Origin: Albugo candida
Taxonomy: Eukaryota; Oomycota; Peronosporomycetes; Albuginales
Direction of reading: 5' to 3'
Length of the DNA: 64,000 nt
Assembly: GCA_040437565.1 (NCBI GenBank)
Contig: JBDOQK010000006.1
Location: forward strand, 620,001-684,000
Below are positions 32,501 through 45,494 of this stretch, one piece after another. Positions within the stretch are counted from its first letter, which is position 1; the number at the start of each line of letters is the position of its first letter. The notes under the pieces are model-generated. The model saw nothing but the letters and a program-made list of their open reading frames with translations. It was not told the origin of the DNA and made no database searches. The translations under genes and the position numbers were made by a program.

Positions 32501-32512
32501 CTTGCTAATCAT
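26596..32512 (-). CDS. Secreted multidomain PA14 / Calx-beta / filamin-repeat protein
   Basis: Exons 32512-32266, 32206-32027, 31970-31769 and 31696-26596; introns of 59, 56 and 72 nt. Spliced length 1909 residues. The start MISKTLVIGWVLL looks like a signal peptide. EGF-like cysteine modules follow at about residues 85-220 (CDRRSGICVCEPGYAGIDC, CPNDCSESGTCDYFTGTC), and their spacing supports the splice choices. Then comes a Calx-beta-like repeat (about 310-420). PA14-type domains lie at about 545-680 (GLRGEYYSDAWLQSS, VECDDHVRLYIDGILLIDHW), about 1245-1390 and about 1775-1905. Filamin-type immunoglobulin repeats lie between them (DSLHPGTSHVLESS, VKPGKVYASTSMAFGEGL). No clear C-terminal membrane segment is seen. 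PA14 domains usually bind carbohydrate, so a cell-surface or extracellular-matrix role is likely; the exact function is unknown. Confidence 0.85.
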
Positions 32513-32749
32513 TGTGTCTTTTCATGAATGATATAAATGCCTCGAGCTCAGGCAAACCACTGATAGATCGATAACGTGACAGAAAAAGCTGTGCAATGCG
32601 ATTTTCTAGTAAAAATCTATTCACACGTACATTTATCTCTTTATTTTAAATATCGAAAATGTATACTTGCTGGTTACTTGTGTCATATAATCGAGTGTTC
32701 GCGTGTTGCAAGGAAGTCGTACGTTGCTGTCACCGCGCTTTGACAACTG

Positions 32750-35700
32750 TCAACTCTCTCCTTTCTTTCGTTCCGTATGAGTAGCATTCATTTGCATCTG
32801 ACGATATTGATGCGTCACAGCTGCACGACGTCGATCGTCCATCAGCTGCTGCTGTAATTGCAGCTTACGGAAATGCTCTCGAAGATCGGCACATCGTGGA
32901 ACTTTGCAATTATTTTGGCGACATTGTCGCGAATGTAATTGAAGCAAAGCCCAAACGCGTCGACAGATCGTGCAACCGCCGTATGCGCGTTGTTTGCATT
33001 GTGCTCCATGACGCATTAATTCTTTCATTTTTTCACAATTTGTCGAAGCACAACCTCCAATACAGCTACTGGAATGCACCAGTAATTGCAGATGAAGTCG
33101 TACGGTTTTCGCATGGGCTTCTCGACTACGACGCTGCTGCTGACTTGTCTTGAAATCCCCTGTTGTCAGAGACTGACCAGCGACTGCTTTCGATGAAGGC
33201 AAATTGGGCGCCACCACAATGAGCTGTAAGGGATGTCGATGCTTTTCCTTTGTGTGACAAAGATCACAAACATCAAAATCGGGACACGTTTTGCAATGCC
33301 AACGATTTCCACTGACAATATCTTGCGCGCATTTGTTGCATTCGTAGACATACGCATTTGGATTCGGATTCCCGAGATGGTACAATGCCATCATGGAAGA
33401 ATGTTTAGCCCGACGTAATTCGTCATATTGATAATGATTCCCTTGACATAAACTGAGAAAAGCCTGCCGTGTATCGAAGAATTCATTATCGTTAATTTCA
33501 TCCAAATCAGTACACTTTGATGGCAATGCAATGGATTGGGGCACTAATGTCTCTAAAATGACGCGTTCCTTTGGTGTGGGGTCTTTCTTGGCATTTTCAT
33601 AGCACGTATCGCAAAGTGTGAATTGGACGACTTTGGCATTTAAACCGTTTTCTGTTTGCACGTTTGGATTCACCCAAAGCGTTCCTTTGACTGCGGTACC
33701 ATTGCACACGAAACAAAATGGCTGTAATTTGACAACCAGAAAATCATCTTTCATCGGATAAATGACCTCACCAAGTCGTACCATCAATGGATCTGTCACT
33801 GTACGATCAACGACTTCCAAGCTGATACGCTTCTTTCGCTTTCCATTTGCTTCGGGTTCCTTATAGCCCACGTGCGATCCTGAAGCGATACTCTCCGAGT
33901 GTGGTGGTACCAAAGTCTCTTTGGTAGGTGGTGGCACATTTTGTTCTCCTTCTTCGTTCTCACTATCATTTCCTTTTTCGTTCCATTGACAATGCTTCGG
34001 ACTGGCACTTGTGAGAGAACTGCCTGACTTTCGTCGTTTCTGTTTTTTTGCTTTCATTTTCATTGTCGATTTTTTGGACGTTTTCCGCTTGGCACTCGCT
34101 GTCTTTTTTGAAGTCGCTTTCTTGGATTGTTCCGACTCAATTTTCTCGATCAAATCTTCAGCGAGACCGACCCAATAGTCTCCTTCAAAGTATGGCAATT
34201 TGCACGCAGGATTACTGTTTCGCCAGTAATCGTCATACATGTTGGTGATATGCCACACAATACCTTTTTCCTGAGCTTTGACAAGCATATCGACATACCA
34301 TTGCCGTAATCGCTCCGATTTCGGGGTTTTCTGAGTCTCTGGATGGCAGTACAGAATATAATCGTCTCCTTTCAACGGTGGACATGCCCATAAATGAGCA
34401 GCATAAAACCCACGTTTCTTCACAAAATCCAAGTACGCAATCAGAAGTTCGTGGTATACTTTTGTTCGTAAATGAGATGGTTCAAAGTAGCTGACAGAAT
34501 CCAAGTACGAGATGTAGACACGTCGAGCGTTTGCTGGAGCTTCTTGTTCATCGAATTCATGGACATACATGCCAAAGAGCAACACAGAAACGCCATGAAT
34601 CTCTTGAAACATGCAGATACATTTCGATTTAAAACGAAAATCCGACGAGTAATTGTGAGACTCTTTGTAGCGGAAAAACATTTTATCTCGCACCATCAGC
34701 TGTTTATCGATATTGGACACTTGTCGTATCGTGAGCTTTTCTGCGGTCAATACACGGCTGGCATCTTGGTTTGTCCAAATCGCCTCATCTTCTCGCTCCT
34801 CTTTGAGCACTTTAGCAATCCATCGTTCCAAATAGTCGGAGAGCTTCGTTCGCATCAAGTCTTTCGCACTGAATGCGTGTCGAGTGACCCGATACTTTCC
34901 CGGATCCTTCAAGCGATGTTCCAGTAAACACTCTGGGCAAAGAAACTCGCCTGCAGGTACATTGGAAACGGATGCGCTTATAGATGGACCACCATTCTTT
35001 CCATCCTTATCAGGTTTTCGGGCTCCCTCGAGCTTTTGTTTCATGTCGTTTTTCTCTGTTACGGATTTACGATCGCTTGTACGTTCTTCATCGATAGCTC
35101 CAGCTACTGAATCTTCTGTTTTAATAGTAGCTGGCTTCCTTTCTGCGTCGATTTTACCATTGAATAATGCACAGACTTGATGAACCCAGCGATTACACGT
35201 GTCACATTGAACCCAGGGCTCTTCATGTACTTCATCGTTCTTCTTTCGACAAAGACTTGTTTTGTTGTATGTTTGTCCTTCGGTCGATTTGACTGCATCC
35301 CCCAAATTGCTGTAGCACGGGTGACAGCAATGATACTTGTTGTCCAAAGACGCGTAATAGTAACAATTGCGGCGAATTCGAGCGTTGCATTCTCCATTAC
35401 AATATAAAACAGATGGTTCGAAGAGCATTCTCTCTACACCGCATAGCCGACAAGCAGCTTCTTTCAGTCTCTGAAGTCGTTCTTGCTCGTTGATTTCAGT
35501 TTCCAATTTCCGAAATTCCGCATTGAAATCATTCAACATGTCTTTGGCTAAATTGTGGACATCAGAGCCTTCGCTATTGTACATTTTCGCATTATCGAAT
35601 ATCAATCGCACATCCCTTGCAAAGTGCTGAATATGTTTGTAGAATCCCAGATCCAGCTTCTTTTTCATCGTTCCCAGATCCATTGGACGTCGGATGGTTC

Positions 35701-38700
35701 GAAAATAGTCTGGAATCTCTAATGCTACTGTGTCAACAGGACTACTGAATACCCAACCAAACTTGTGCTCCATCATTCCTTTCAGTAATACTTCCAATCG
35801 TTTCTTCAATTGAGGCATTGGTAAAGTTGCATTGTAATTCATCACAAGAGATTCAATGTGCTTTCGAAGATTTTCATTGCTGAGTTCGTTCAGCATCGAA
35901 GTTGAGACATCTGTTGCATTTGGAATCGAAGCAGTGGAATTTGTGGTAGGTAGAGGCCGTCGTGATGAATCTTTTCCCGTTGGAGTAGACATTGAGTTCA
36001 GACATTTTTTATCGCGGCTGTTACGTTCAGTCTTTATTTCCAGTTTCTCGTCGTTTTCCTCCTTTTCACATTTCACGAGATCCTCACTGATTTGCTTCTG
36101 CTTGATCTCTATCGACTGTGTGCTGCTGTGGAGCACAGCTTCGGCGGTAGATTGCATTTTAGCATCAGAATGCTTTCCCACCAATTTACACGAAGAGAAT
36201 TTTGGAGTTTTTGATTCGGCAGGTTGCCGTGTGTCCTGCAACTCGATTGGCATTTCCAGCGGTTTATCACTGTGAAAATCAGTGATGTCGGGAGAGACCA
36301 CCGGGAGTACAGACAAATTTATCACTTCTTGTTGATTCGGCTGAGATGGATCTGTGTGTGTCATATCGTCCATCGGAATGGGCACAGGGCCATTTGCTTG
36401 TAGCCAAGAAGCTGGTCTTTCGTGGGATGGCTCTGTTGAAGCCATCTGGCCAGTATGGCCCTCCATCGGTGCTGATGATATCATCCCATTAGAGCCTGCT
36501 GAAAAGCCATTTTGCTTGGAAGAAATCACAGTTTTCACGAGACGATGCTGCAGGCTACAACGCTTATACTTTGTATCCAAAGTCTTGAGCGTCCCTTTCT
36601 TCGTTGCAACTTGTGCGTTATATTGTGCTTTTATGTTTGCATCCGTACAATTACTTGCAATGTGTATCATATGCCGACATTCATTGACAATACTATTCAT
36701 TTGTGCACGGATTTGACTTCCCCAACCTTCTACACGCTGACAATGCGCCAGGAGTTGATTCAAAGACCATAATTGGATCTTTTCGTGTATGACAGCAAGT
36801 TGACGTCGTTCTTCTTCTGGTACATTATGGAAGATTGACGGATCCTCAGCCGGAACTGACGCTTTTTGACTTGGTTGCATACAATTTGAATCTCTGTCCG
36901 TCGAAGCTGCGGAAGATGGTCGACTTTGACTGACTGCGTGGGTCGTAGAATCAAAGGTTGCTGTATCACTCGCTATTGCCCACTTGGCAGACTGCAGGGA
37001 TTCCATACCAGCAGTATTGCTCTTATTGAAGCCATCATGAGAATTGGGAGGTCCTGGCACGGGAACAGAGGGGCCATTTGATGTTTGCAGCGAAGCCATT
37101 GCATGTGCTCGACGATTTTGTGTGATGGAAACAATCTGCTGCATTATTCGATCAGCATCAAGCATCAAAGTTCCATTCTCTTCCTTCACTTCCACAGGAA
37201 AGTGAACCACTTGACATACCAAACATTTTGCATTTACGCATTGCTGAAAGTGAGAGAGAACATAGCGTGATGACAGACAGTGACTGACTTTACAATAATG
37301 TGTGTCTTGACATTGGCTCATATGATCCCATAGACGTTTCATTTCTCTGCAGACTGCCAAGACCTCACATTCTGGCTTTGTAGACTTGCACCACATTGCA
37401 TGACGCAAAATCAATAGTCTTTCTTGCTGCCGTCGTAATACATTCCTAGACTCGGCATTCTGAGAGATCTCGGTGACTGTGATGGATTGTAATTTACGAT
37501 GATATTCACGAGTTCGAGCTTCCGCCAACGAAGATGTGACTTGATGTGCTTTTGCCCGAAATTGTCGTATGATGAGAGCAGATTTGCCTTGATTCGCTGA
37601 CACTGTCATAGAGCCCGAATTCGTGTGCTTGAATGAGTCTTGTTGTGTTTGTGTGTAGTAGTGTTCTGGGGTGGGTTTGGAAGACGACTGCGCTATTCGG
37701 GGAGTTTTTTGTTGCTGAGGCATACCGTTCAAGGCGTGGCGTTGATCCTGTAGTTCTGCCGGCATTTGAAGAAGTTGATGTTGGTAGTGTTGATTCATCA
37801 TCATTTCCTGATAGTTTACTTGGGGCATATTTGCTGTAGGCGCAGCGCTTGGCGCTGATTGAGTCTCTCCAGGGAACGGAATCGGTGAGAGGTCTTGCGT
37901 CGATCCTGATTGATTTTGGCCTTCTCGATTTGATACTGCCATCGGTATAGCTGATTTTGGTGGTTCTGTCTGACTTGGTCGTGGCCCTTTTTGAGCCGCA
38001 CGAACAATAGAGCGAAGACGTGAATGCAATGTATTCGTGTTGGCATATTCTTCTCGATCAACAGCTGTTCCATAACATTCTTCTTCTAAACGTTTTGCCA
38101 TAGCAGGAAGCTTTTGCATCCAGCCCGCCGATGAATTTTTCTTTTGAGCTTGTAATAATCGTATGATATGATGAACCATTTCCTTTCGTAAAATATGATC
38201 AGCTGGAGAATGCCATTGTTGATGCTTGATTTTCATCGTGGCCTTACCTTGCGACTGAGAATTTGGTGTCCCCATTGTAGTCGTTTCTTCCATTGTCACA
38301 AAGTTTTGATGTCCATTATGTGAGTGTGAAGTATGAGCTTCATTTCGAATCATTAAAGACTGGCGATATGCTGATTGTGCCTGTTGTGCTTGTAACAGCG
38401 CATTTTGCTGTTGTATAGCTGCCAAATGTCTCTGTTGTTGCATCATTCTCAAATACTGTTGTTGTTGTTGTTGTTGTTGGAAATTAATTTGACTCATCGC
38501 ATTGATTCCATCCGAATTCATGTGGTATGCTAGTTCACGCATTCTTTGCGTATCCGGCTGATGATACATTGTCGTTCTTGGTGCAGATGCTTCTTGGGCG
38601 TATCCGATGTCATCGACCATATCGAAATTGAGGGAATCACCATTCGATAATTGTTGTGTGTGCGTATCCACTTGCATCATTCTTTCGTTTGCGGCACGTA

Positions 38701-39404
38701 ATTCGGTTGCTGTCTTATCTAAAGAAGCTGGGAAGGGAATGGCTATGTACAATGAATCATCAATAGACTCCGTGGTTGTCGCTGGTATTGTATCGGAGCT
38801 CGTCAAAGAAGATGTGCTAATAGGAGCACATTTCTTTGGTGAAGCAAATTGGTTCTGATTTTGTGTTTTTGGCTTTGGTGATTGCAGCTCATCAGGAAAT
38901 CCAATGATCCCTTCCAATTTATTTTCAAACGGTGAGTTACTTATTGTCATCAGTGTGTCGTATTCCAAACTGTTTATCGATTGACTCTCATTCATTGCGT
39001 GATTATTAGGATCAGCGTTTGGATAAGTGGGTAGTGTATCCATATTCATAAACATTCCATCCATTTCGACGTTTGAANNNNNNNNNNNNNNNNNNNNNNN
39101 NNNNNNNNNNNNNNNNNNNNNNNNNNNNNNNNNNNNNNNNNNNNNNNNNNNNNNNNNNNNNNNNNNNNNNNNNNNNNAGCTCATCAGGAAATCCAATGAT
39201 CCCTTCCAATTTATTTTCAAACGGTGAGTTACTTATTGTCATCAGTGTGTCGTATTCCAAACTGTTTATCGATTGACTCTCATTCATTGCGTGATTATTA
39301 GGATCAGCGTTTGGATAAGTGGGTAGTGTATCCATATTCATAAACATTCCATCCATTTCGACGTTTGAATTGCTGAGTTCATTGACAAAAGAGTCAGACT
39401 TCAT
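32750..39404 (-). CDS. CBP/p300-type histone acetyltransferase
   Basis: Transcriptional coactivator that acetylates histones. After collapse of the overlap at the gap, the frame from the ATG at 39404 is 2120 residues with no intron. Domain order as in CBP/p300: a KIX-like helix bundle near 300 (WHSPADHILRKEMVHHIIRL); TAZ1 near 555-620; a bromodomain near 1100-1200 (DYFRTIRRPMDLGTMKKKL, AKMYNSEGSDVHNLAKDML); cysteine-rich RING/PHD segments near 1215-1420; the KAT11 acetyltransferase core near 1430-1645 (YISYLDSVSYFEPSHLRTKV, GFYAAHLWACPPLKGDDYI); a ZZ finger near 1920-1960 (YECNKCAQDIVSGNRWHC); and TAZ2 near 2000-2080. A polyglutamine run lies near 38460-38480. The C-terminus is short, lacking the long glutamine-rich tail of the animal proteins. 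Confidence 0.94.
39078..39177. other. Assembly gap, 100 N, flanked by duplicated contig ends
   Basis: 38886-39077 recur at 39178-39369 (192 bp, offset 292). Removing one copy and the gap leaves the acetyltransferase frame intact. Confidence 0.95.
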
Positions 39405-40901
39405 TCACGAATTGTATAGACAGACACGCTGGTATCAAAAAGAGCGAAAAATGAAATTGTTATGGTGTATCCCTCCAGAAATATGTAATTGCGAGGATCG
39501 CTATATCGTTTTATCTGCAGCTTGCGTGAATGGCTCTACGAATGACGTTAGAGAGGACAGACCGGCTGCAGAGTTCAAATTGCGCAGTGATGCAGGGAAT
39601 GGATGATTGCGAATTGCTTTGGAGAGTATATATATATTTACAAGAATCACAAGCGCAGAGCAAAGTGCTAAGGCGTCACAAGGTTGTGAAAACAGGTCTT
39701 TTTTAACTTGTTTTCTTCTCGTCCGGCCTAGAGTCGATGATGAGTTGTGATTTTGGCTCACTTATGTAATTACGATGAATAATGAGATAAGCTATTTATG
39801 TAAATACATCTTGATATCTAGCTTAGATTGAGACTTTCGTCGATCACAATCCAGTGTCTGCGCGGGTATTGCATTGCATTTACATAAATGAGACCATGCA
39901 TATTTGCGATATTACGCTTCTGGCACCTCTACCTTTTACGATCCGGACAATGACATTTCGCGGAAGAAAAAACAAAAACACAATCGTTTATGTAGCCTCT
40001 TAAAATAGCGCGTTATTTTATCGCAATTGCACGTGCTAACAACATGAGCAAAAGCGAGTGCTATCACACGCACACAGGCGGATCTCAATATAGTATCCGA
40101 ATGTAAATGCATACCTGCTCGATTGCATTCCGCGACAATGCTGTTTTCAAAATGTCAAGTCCTTGACAGGAATACGGTTGATACAATTGGGTGATAATTT
40201 GTGCTGAAGCCGCAATTGTGCTGTGATGGTTTTGAATTTCGCTCGAATTAATTTTAATTGCACAATAATGTCTCCGATGTTATCGTTCTATAAGCATTGC
40301 ATTTTGTTAATGTTTGCTGCGTTGGTCATTGTAAAATTCTTGCCTCAAGTGAGACGGACTTGACCAATGCACCAAATGCACAAATTAGCTTGGAAGCTCG
40401 TGGGCTATTAGTGATAGATTACGTTCAGTGGCGCGATCACCGCTTCAATTTGAAAAAATGGCTACGTTAGTCTGTGGTTCTCGTCTGTACATGTCGTCAT
40501 TTGCGCCCAAACAATATAACAGCCATGGTAGAATCCAAGCTCATCTCCAAGCTCGGCACCTTTCTCGCATCTAAACGCGCAAACAAGTCATCAATCATAT
40601 TACTTGAGCTATTGAACGAACCCGAGCGAATAGCCTTCTTTGTAACCTATTTCTCTTCCGTACTCTATTCCAACCTTTTCACTGTCAGCGATAACTTGCC
40701 CTTCCCATCCAGCAATGCTGTCAAATGCTGCATTGATATCCATTGTAACCACTTAACAGGTACTGATTTATGCTGGAAATGCATTTCACGCTTAAGTAGC
40801 CCATACATTTATGCATACAAATACATTTGTCACACAAAATGGTAATAATGTATCAATTGGAGCGCGCATGTAGACACCTTTTGATCACACATTCCGAGGA
40901 A
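39405..40901. other. Intergenic region between divergent genes, with one doubtful frame
   Basis: Lies between the starts of the CBP/p300 gene (minus) and the RAD51-like gene (plus). It is AT-rich with no recognised element. A frame from the ATG at 40525 (MVESKLISKLGTFLASKRAN) runs about 105 codons to 40845. It may be a small gene or part of the 5' leader of the RAD51-like gene. I find no domain and no splice that joins the two. Confidence 0.35.
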
Positions 40902-43280
40902 ATGGAGTCGTTGGTCAATGAGAGACGCCTGCAATTGATGAAGGAAGCAGGACTTTTCAATTATCGTCACTTATTACATCCATCGCTTTGTCAGATCGCA
41001 CAGAAACTTGACTTATCTATTGCTGACACTGAAGTGCGTTAACCATCTATGGAGATGTCTGCGTGTCGTATTGAATCTCAGTGATTCTTTAGCGATTCAT
41101 TGAAAGCATTTCGCTCTATATGGCACCAACTCGGCGGACCGCTTTTGAAGTATTTCTTGCCAATGTGAATCACCCGAAACAGCTTCGAACAAATCTATCG
41201 AGTCTCGACACGGCTTTGGGAGGAGGACTGCATCTAGGAGCGATCACAGAAGTATATCTGTTCTATCAGTAGCGATTTGAAAGTTATACACTTTTTTGTA
41301 GATCGCTGGAGTTGCTGGTGTCGGGAAAACTCAGTTTGCAATGACTGTAGCCATACAGATTTTATTTGATGAGATTTTGGTCACAAAGGAGGGAACGTCG
41401 ACTGTCATTTACTTTGATGCGGAAGCAACTTTCAATGTGGAGCGGTAAGGTAATTTGATAGAATCACCATCGCCGTTTTTGACACAAATGAATAGACTAG
41501 AGCAGATTGCAGCAACGATGCTGAAAACCCGGAAAGGTTTCTGTCGAGATTTTCGAACGCAAGATCTATTAAATCGGATCGTTATCATCAAGCTGGACAC
41601 ACTAGCGCAATTCCTGACAAAGTAACTGTTCGTTGCGATCATTTTCTGATCTACGTGCTCATTCATGATGACCGCAGATTGCTGAAAATCGGTCAAAACT
41701 TCTCAGTAGTGTCAAGCACGAAGCTTTTGATTGTAGACTCGATCGCAGCTTTATATGTTCATGTAAGAAGCTCTTGNNNNNNNNNNNNNNNNNNNNNNNN
41801 NNNNNNNNNNNNNNNNNNNNNNNNNNNNNNNNNNNNNNNNNNNNNNNNNNNNNNNNNNNNNNNNNNNNNNNNNNNNGGACCGCTTTTGAAGTATTTCTTG
41901 CCAATGTGAATCACCCGAAACAGCTTCGAACAAATCTATCGAGTCTCGACACGGCTTTGGGAGGAGGACTGCATCTAGGAGCGATCACAGAAGTATATCT
42001 GTTCTATCAGTAGCGATTTGAAAGTTATACACTTTTTTGTAGATCGCTGGAGTTGCTGGTGTCGGGAAAACTCAGTTTGCAATGACTGTAGCCATACAGA
42101 TTTTATTTGATGAGATTTTGGTCACAAAGGAGGGAACGTCGACTGTCATTTACTTTGATGCGGAAGCAACTTTCAATGTGGAGCGGTAAGGTAATTTGAT
42201 AGAATCACCATCGCCGTTTTTGACACAAATGAATAGACTAGAGCAGATTGCAGCAACGATGCTGAAAACCCGGAAAGGTTTCTGTCGAGATTTTCGAACG
42301 CAAGATCTATTAAATCGGATCGTTATCATCAAGCTGGACACACTAGCGCAATTCCTGACAAAGTAACTGTTCGTTGCGATCATTTTCTGATCTACGTGCT
42401 CATTCATGATGACCGCAGATTGCTGAAAATCGGTCAAAACTTCTCAGTAGTGTCAAGCACGAAGCTTTTGATTGTAGACTCGATCGCAGCTTTATATGTT
42501 CATGTAAGAAGCTCTTGTAAGCTGCAAGACGTATGGGTATGATGAAAATTCGTCTCAGTCGATAGACGAATCGTTGACGAAAAAAGAGTATTGGCTCACG
42601 AGGATCGCACGCGAGCTCAAGTAAGTAAAGTTCGTTTTCGAGCAGAGCAGCCTCATTGTTGCATGCAGATTTCTGAGCGACAACTTTCAGATCTGTGTGC
42701 TGATGACAAATCGCGCTGTGTCTTCTATGACTGAAAGTAATACCTGCGAAGCATTACTGATACTCGTGAGGTCTACAGCTCAATCTTTATGACAGTTGGC
42801 GTCGAGGCACTAAGGCCTTCGCTAGGAGATATCTGGTCGCATTATGTGACGTATCGTGTAAGACATACGCTCTATGTTCGATGTTTCTGTCAGATGTGCC
42901 CATATTGATTTCTGCATGCAGTTAAGTCTGGAATGGGATCGAAATTTCCGTCTCTTGTCCATAGCCAAGTCACCTTCCACCAAACGTGAGCGGATCCAAT
43001 TTGTAACTATAAATGTATGCCAAGTCGGATTACTTATTTGAAAGCCAATCAAGCTTTCTGTGCATAGGACGAAGGTGTGTCAGAAATCCGAGAAGCTTTG
43101 CCAAGAACGTCAACCACAGATGCATTCGACATATATGATGAAGCAATTGTTGACATAGAAGAGGATCCGAAACGTAAGCTGCAGCCGTCGTCTTCAATTT
43201 CCACTACAATAGAAGATACCCCACGAATGCACGGCAATTGTTTTGATGAATTGGTGGCAGAATCGAGTCAAGAAACGTGA
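40902..43280 (+). CDS. RAD51 paralogue, RAD51B-like recombinase
   Basis: RecA-fold ATPase of homologous recombination. Likely start is the ATG at 40902 (MESLVNERRLQLMKEAGLF). Exon 1 ends at 41033 and exon 2 is 41093-41251. The Walker A loop IAGVAGVGKTQFAM starts exon 3 at 41302, preceded by TALGGGLHLGAITE. Walker B is STKLLIVDSIAALYVH. Further short exons follow after the gap: YWLTRIARELK, FLSDNFQICVLMTNRAVSS, PSLGDIWSHYVTYRLSLEWD and FRLLSIAKSP. The last exon, from about 43071, adds an acidic tail and stops at 43280. Introns are about 49-65 nt. The GAITE motif and the DIWSHYVTYRL block fit RAD51B better than RAD51 or DMC1, but the paralogue assignment is not certain. 41136-41776 are duplicated at 41877-42517 by contig overlap, so exons 2 to 5 appear twice in whole or part. 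Confidence 0.8.
41777..41876. other. Assembly gap, 100 N, flanked by duplicated contig ends
   Basis: 41136-41776 recur at 41877-42517 (641 bp, offset 741), the longest overlap in the window. Confidence 0.95.
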
Positions 43281-43388
43281 GCACGAGCAATGTACGATAG
43301 CAATCGCATGGAATTCTTGGGTGATAAAGCAAGCTTTCTTTTACTGTATTACAGCTTTGTACGTTTTCTTGTCAATATTTCTAGAGAC

Positions 43389-43886
43389 TCAAGCCTTCAA
43401 AGCAAATCGACGCTTTGGAAAATAAGCTTCCTTCTTCTGCTGTTTGACGGTCTTGATAGACTTTTCGTGCTTGGTAAGTGCGCGACGCATGGCTCGCGTT
43501 TTCTTACGACGAAGATCTAAAGGAACGTGCTTCTTACTCCCTAAGGCTTGACGCAACTTGGCTTTCTGCATTTGATTGTAGACAGTCAAGACACGCGCAA
43601 TGGATTTGCGGATTCCTTTAATTTTGGAAAGCTTGTTACTTGGACCAGCAGTGACATTGAGAACTCGAAACTTTGGCAGAGAAATAGTTACAAATGGTTT
43701 GAGATGTTGCAGGAAGAGGATGATCAATGTACCTGAGCTAATTCTTGCTGGAAATCATCCAATTGGCGAAGCAATTCTGTTTTACTTTTTGAGCGCAATT
43801 CGTGAGCCTTGATGGGTGCTGTTTGAAAAGTAAGCGTCATTTGATGCATACGTTCATGAACAGATAACTGTGCATAGCTTACCCAT
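43389..43886 (-). CDS. RPL35: 60S ribosomal protein L35 (uL29)
   Basis: Component of the large ribosomal subunit near the peptide exit tunnel. Three exons: 43886-43883 (only the ATG plus one base), 43818-43733 and 43670-43389, with introns of 64 and 62 nt. The spliced protein is 123 residues, the same as the animal and fungal protein. Diagnostic blocks: [56 protein letters not shown], and a basic C-terminus ending FALKA. The gene is tail-to-tail with the RAD51-like gene; 108 bp separate the stops. The 4-nt first coding exon is a known habit of ribosomal protein genes in many eukaryotes and is easily missed by gene finders. Confidence 0.95.
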
Positions 43887-44805
43887 TATGAGAATTTAAA
43901 GTGAAGAATTAGCTTCTGACAGATAAGTTGCTTTATCGATTTGCCGACTACACCACTCACTTTGCTAGCCAATCAGAAGCAGTAGCCTTCGAGTCACTTT
44001 CGAACGACATTGTCTTCCTTGGCGGAATCAGACGACCGGAATGCTATTTTAGAAGATTATGTGCTTCGTTGCTTTATATAGGCTAAACACGTCTACGGAA
44101 TGGGCATTTACGTCCGAATCGAATACACTACCTCACCAAAATCGTGTAACACAACATCAACGGTGCTGAAGTCTAGTACTAGCCCCATAAGCTGCCCTAG
44201 ACTTGTCTTGATCCTGATATCTAGAAGAAATACGATATTGAAAATTGTTGTATATAATTGATAGCTTCCAGTCTCTTAGCTGGCAAATCGTGTTTGACAT
44301 CTCTCATCCGACAGGCTCTCTACCGTACGCATCACGCATCAGCTCCACAGTCACGAAGCTGCGGGCTCACTGAAATCGTAAAGTCGCTGTATAGTAACGC
44401 AACATTTATTCACGCTATCGTCAATGACCAATTCTGGTAAGCAGATTTTTTCAGGTAGAACGCACTTATAAGAATAATTGTTTTGCGTTGCAAAGTGCTT
44501 ATGGTGAAGTGCTTATGGCAGAATCAGTTCTCATTTGCGTAGTGCACGGTGACGTACGAATAGGAGACGGTTGAAGTTATCTATTGAGTAATATTACAAT
44601 GACTCTGCCAAATTCTTACATCCAAATGTCAATCAGAAGTGTTTCATGACAGAAATTTCAATGATCGCGCGTATAACGCACAAGATGGTAAAGATAGCTC
44701 GCAATGGTGGCAAATATACATCTTCTGGCTATCCTTACAATCAGCAAATGTAAGATGTAGCATAAGTGAAGACTACATATGACACAAGTTACGTAGCACA
44801 TGATA
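43887..44805. other. Region upstream of RPL35, start of the repeat-rich zone
   Basis: Contains the RPL35 promoter and then degenerate sequence. The only recognisable content is the segment near 44634-44760 that recurs at 55383-55510. Confidence 0.5.
44634..44760 (+). repeat. Diverged repeat, copy 1 (partner at 55383-55510)
   Basis: Shares gacagaaa, ttcaatgatcgcgc, aagatggtaaag and tctggctat in the same order as 55383-55510. Read in one frame, both copies give similar peptides (RNFNDRAYNAQDGKD against RNFSDRAYSAKDGKG), which suggests an old coding family. Confidence 0.6.
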
Positions 44806-45494
44806 TCAAGCATCATGAACAGTTGGTTGCACGTTGATCATCCACTTCCATTTTGATGCACTCCTTAAGTGATGTCGGCATCATAGCTCGTCCAATGTGG
44901 CAATGTCGTGATATGTCATCGGAAAGCTATAACGGCACCTGTTGCATGCGCCACGAGATATCGCGATTTCCGGTATCCAAATCGAGCAATGATAAGCTAT
45001 GAGATTTGAACTCAATGTCCAAGTATTCGGCTTCTGGCTCTCGCAGTTGTCATCGCTTTGTTCGCAATGCAAATAATTCAGCTGAATACAAGGTTTCCAA
45101 ACACGACCATCAAATGCTCTCAGCCATACATTCGCCAAGCTCTTGTAAGATATACATCCATTCTCCATCGCTATCGTTCCAAGGCTGTAGCGATACTTGA
45201 TTCCTTTAAACCGTTTCTGAGATGGCTACGGATTGCGGGGCTCCCGTTTCTTTATATATCTCTGCCTTCCGATCTTGCTCAAACATGCTATCCTCTTGTT
45301 CTTCCGCATGTCTGGTTTGCACAAAGCTATATCCTGTACCATCGCATGTTTCCTATCGTTTTATAATCAGATAAATTTGAAGAGTTTTCTGGAGATGTGC
45401 CAAGTCAGGACTCTGAATCACTGCAATCGTTCGTACTCGAATGTATTTCATTGGCTTGTATAGCCACATTGTATGCATCTCAAAATGAATGATA
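44806..45494 (-). repeat. Repeated coding-like block R1, copy A
   Basis: About 690 bp that match 61496-62255 at high identity with small indels. On the minus strand both copies hold interrupted peptides in common, such as FEMHTMWLYKPMKYIRVRT, WYRIQLCANQTC and LHCEQSDDNCESQK. No known domain. Frames are broken in both copies, so this is either a pseudogene family or a mobile element of unknown type. It stops exactly at the gap at 45495. Confidence 0.7.

Noticed and set aside
26596-32512. Many plus-strand open frames inside the PA14/filamin gene and the CBP/p300 gene
   Set aside because: They are short, have no domains and lie opposite well-supported coding sequence.
40525-40845. First exon of the RAD51-like gene
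   Set aside because: A good donor is present at 40759-40764, but no acceptor joins it in phase to the exon at 40902.
41877-42517. Tandem duplication of RAD51-like exons
   Set aside because: Same explanation: contig overlap around the gap, with the real gene continuing only from the second copy.
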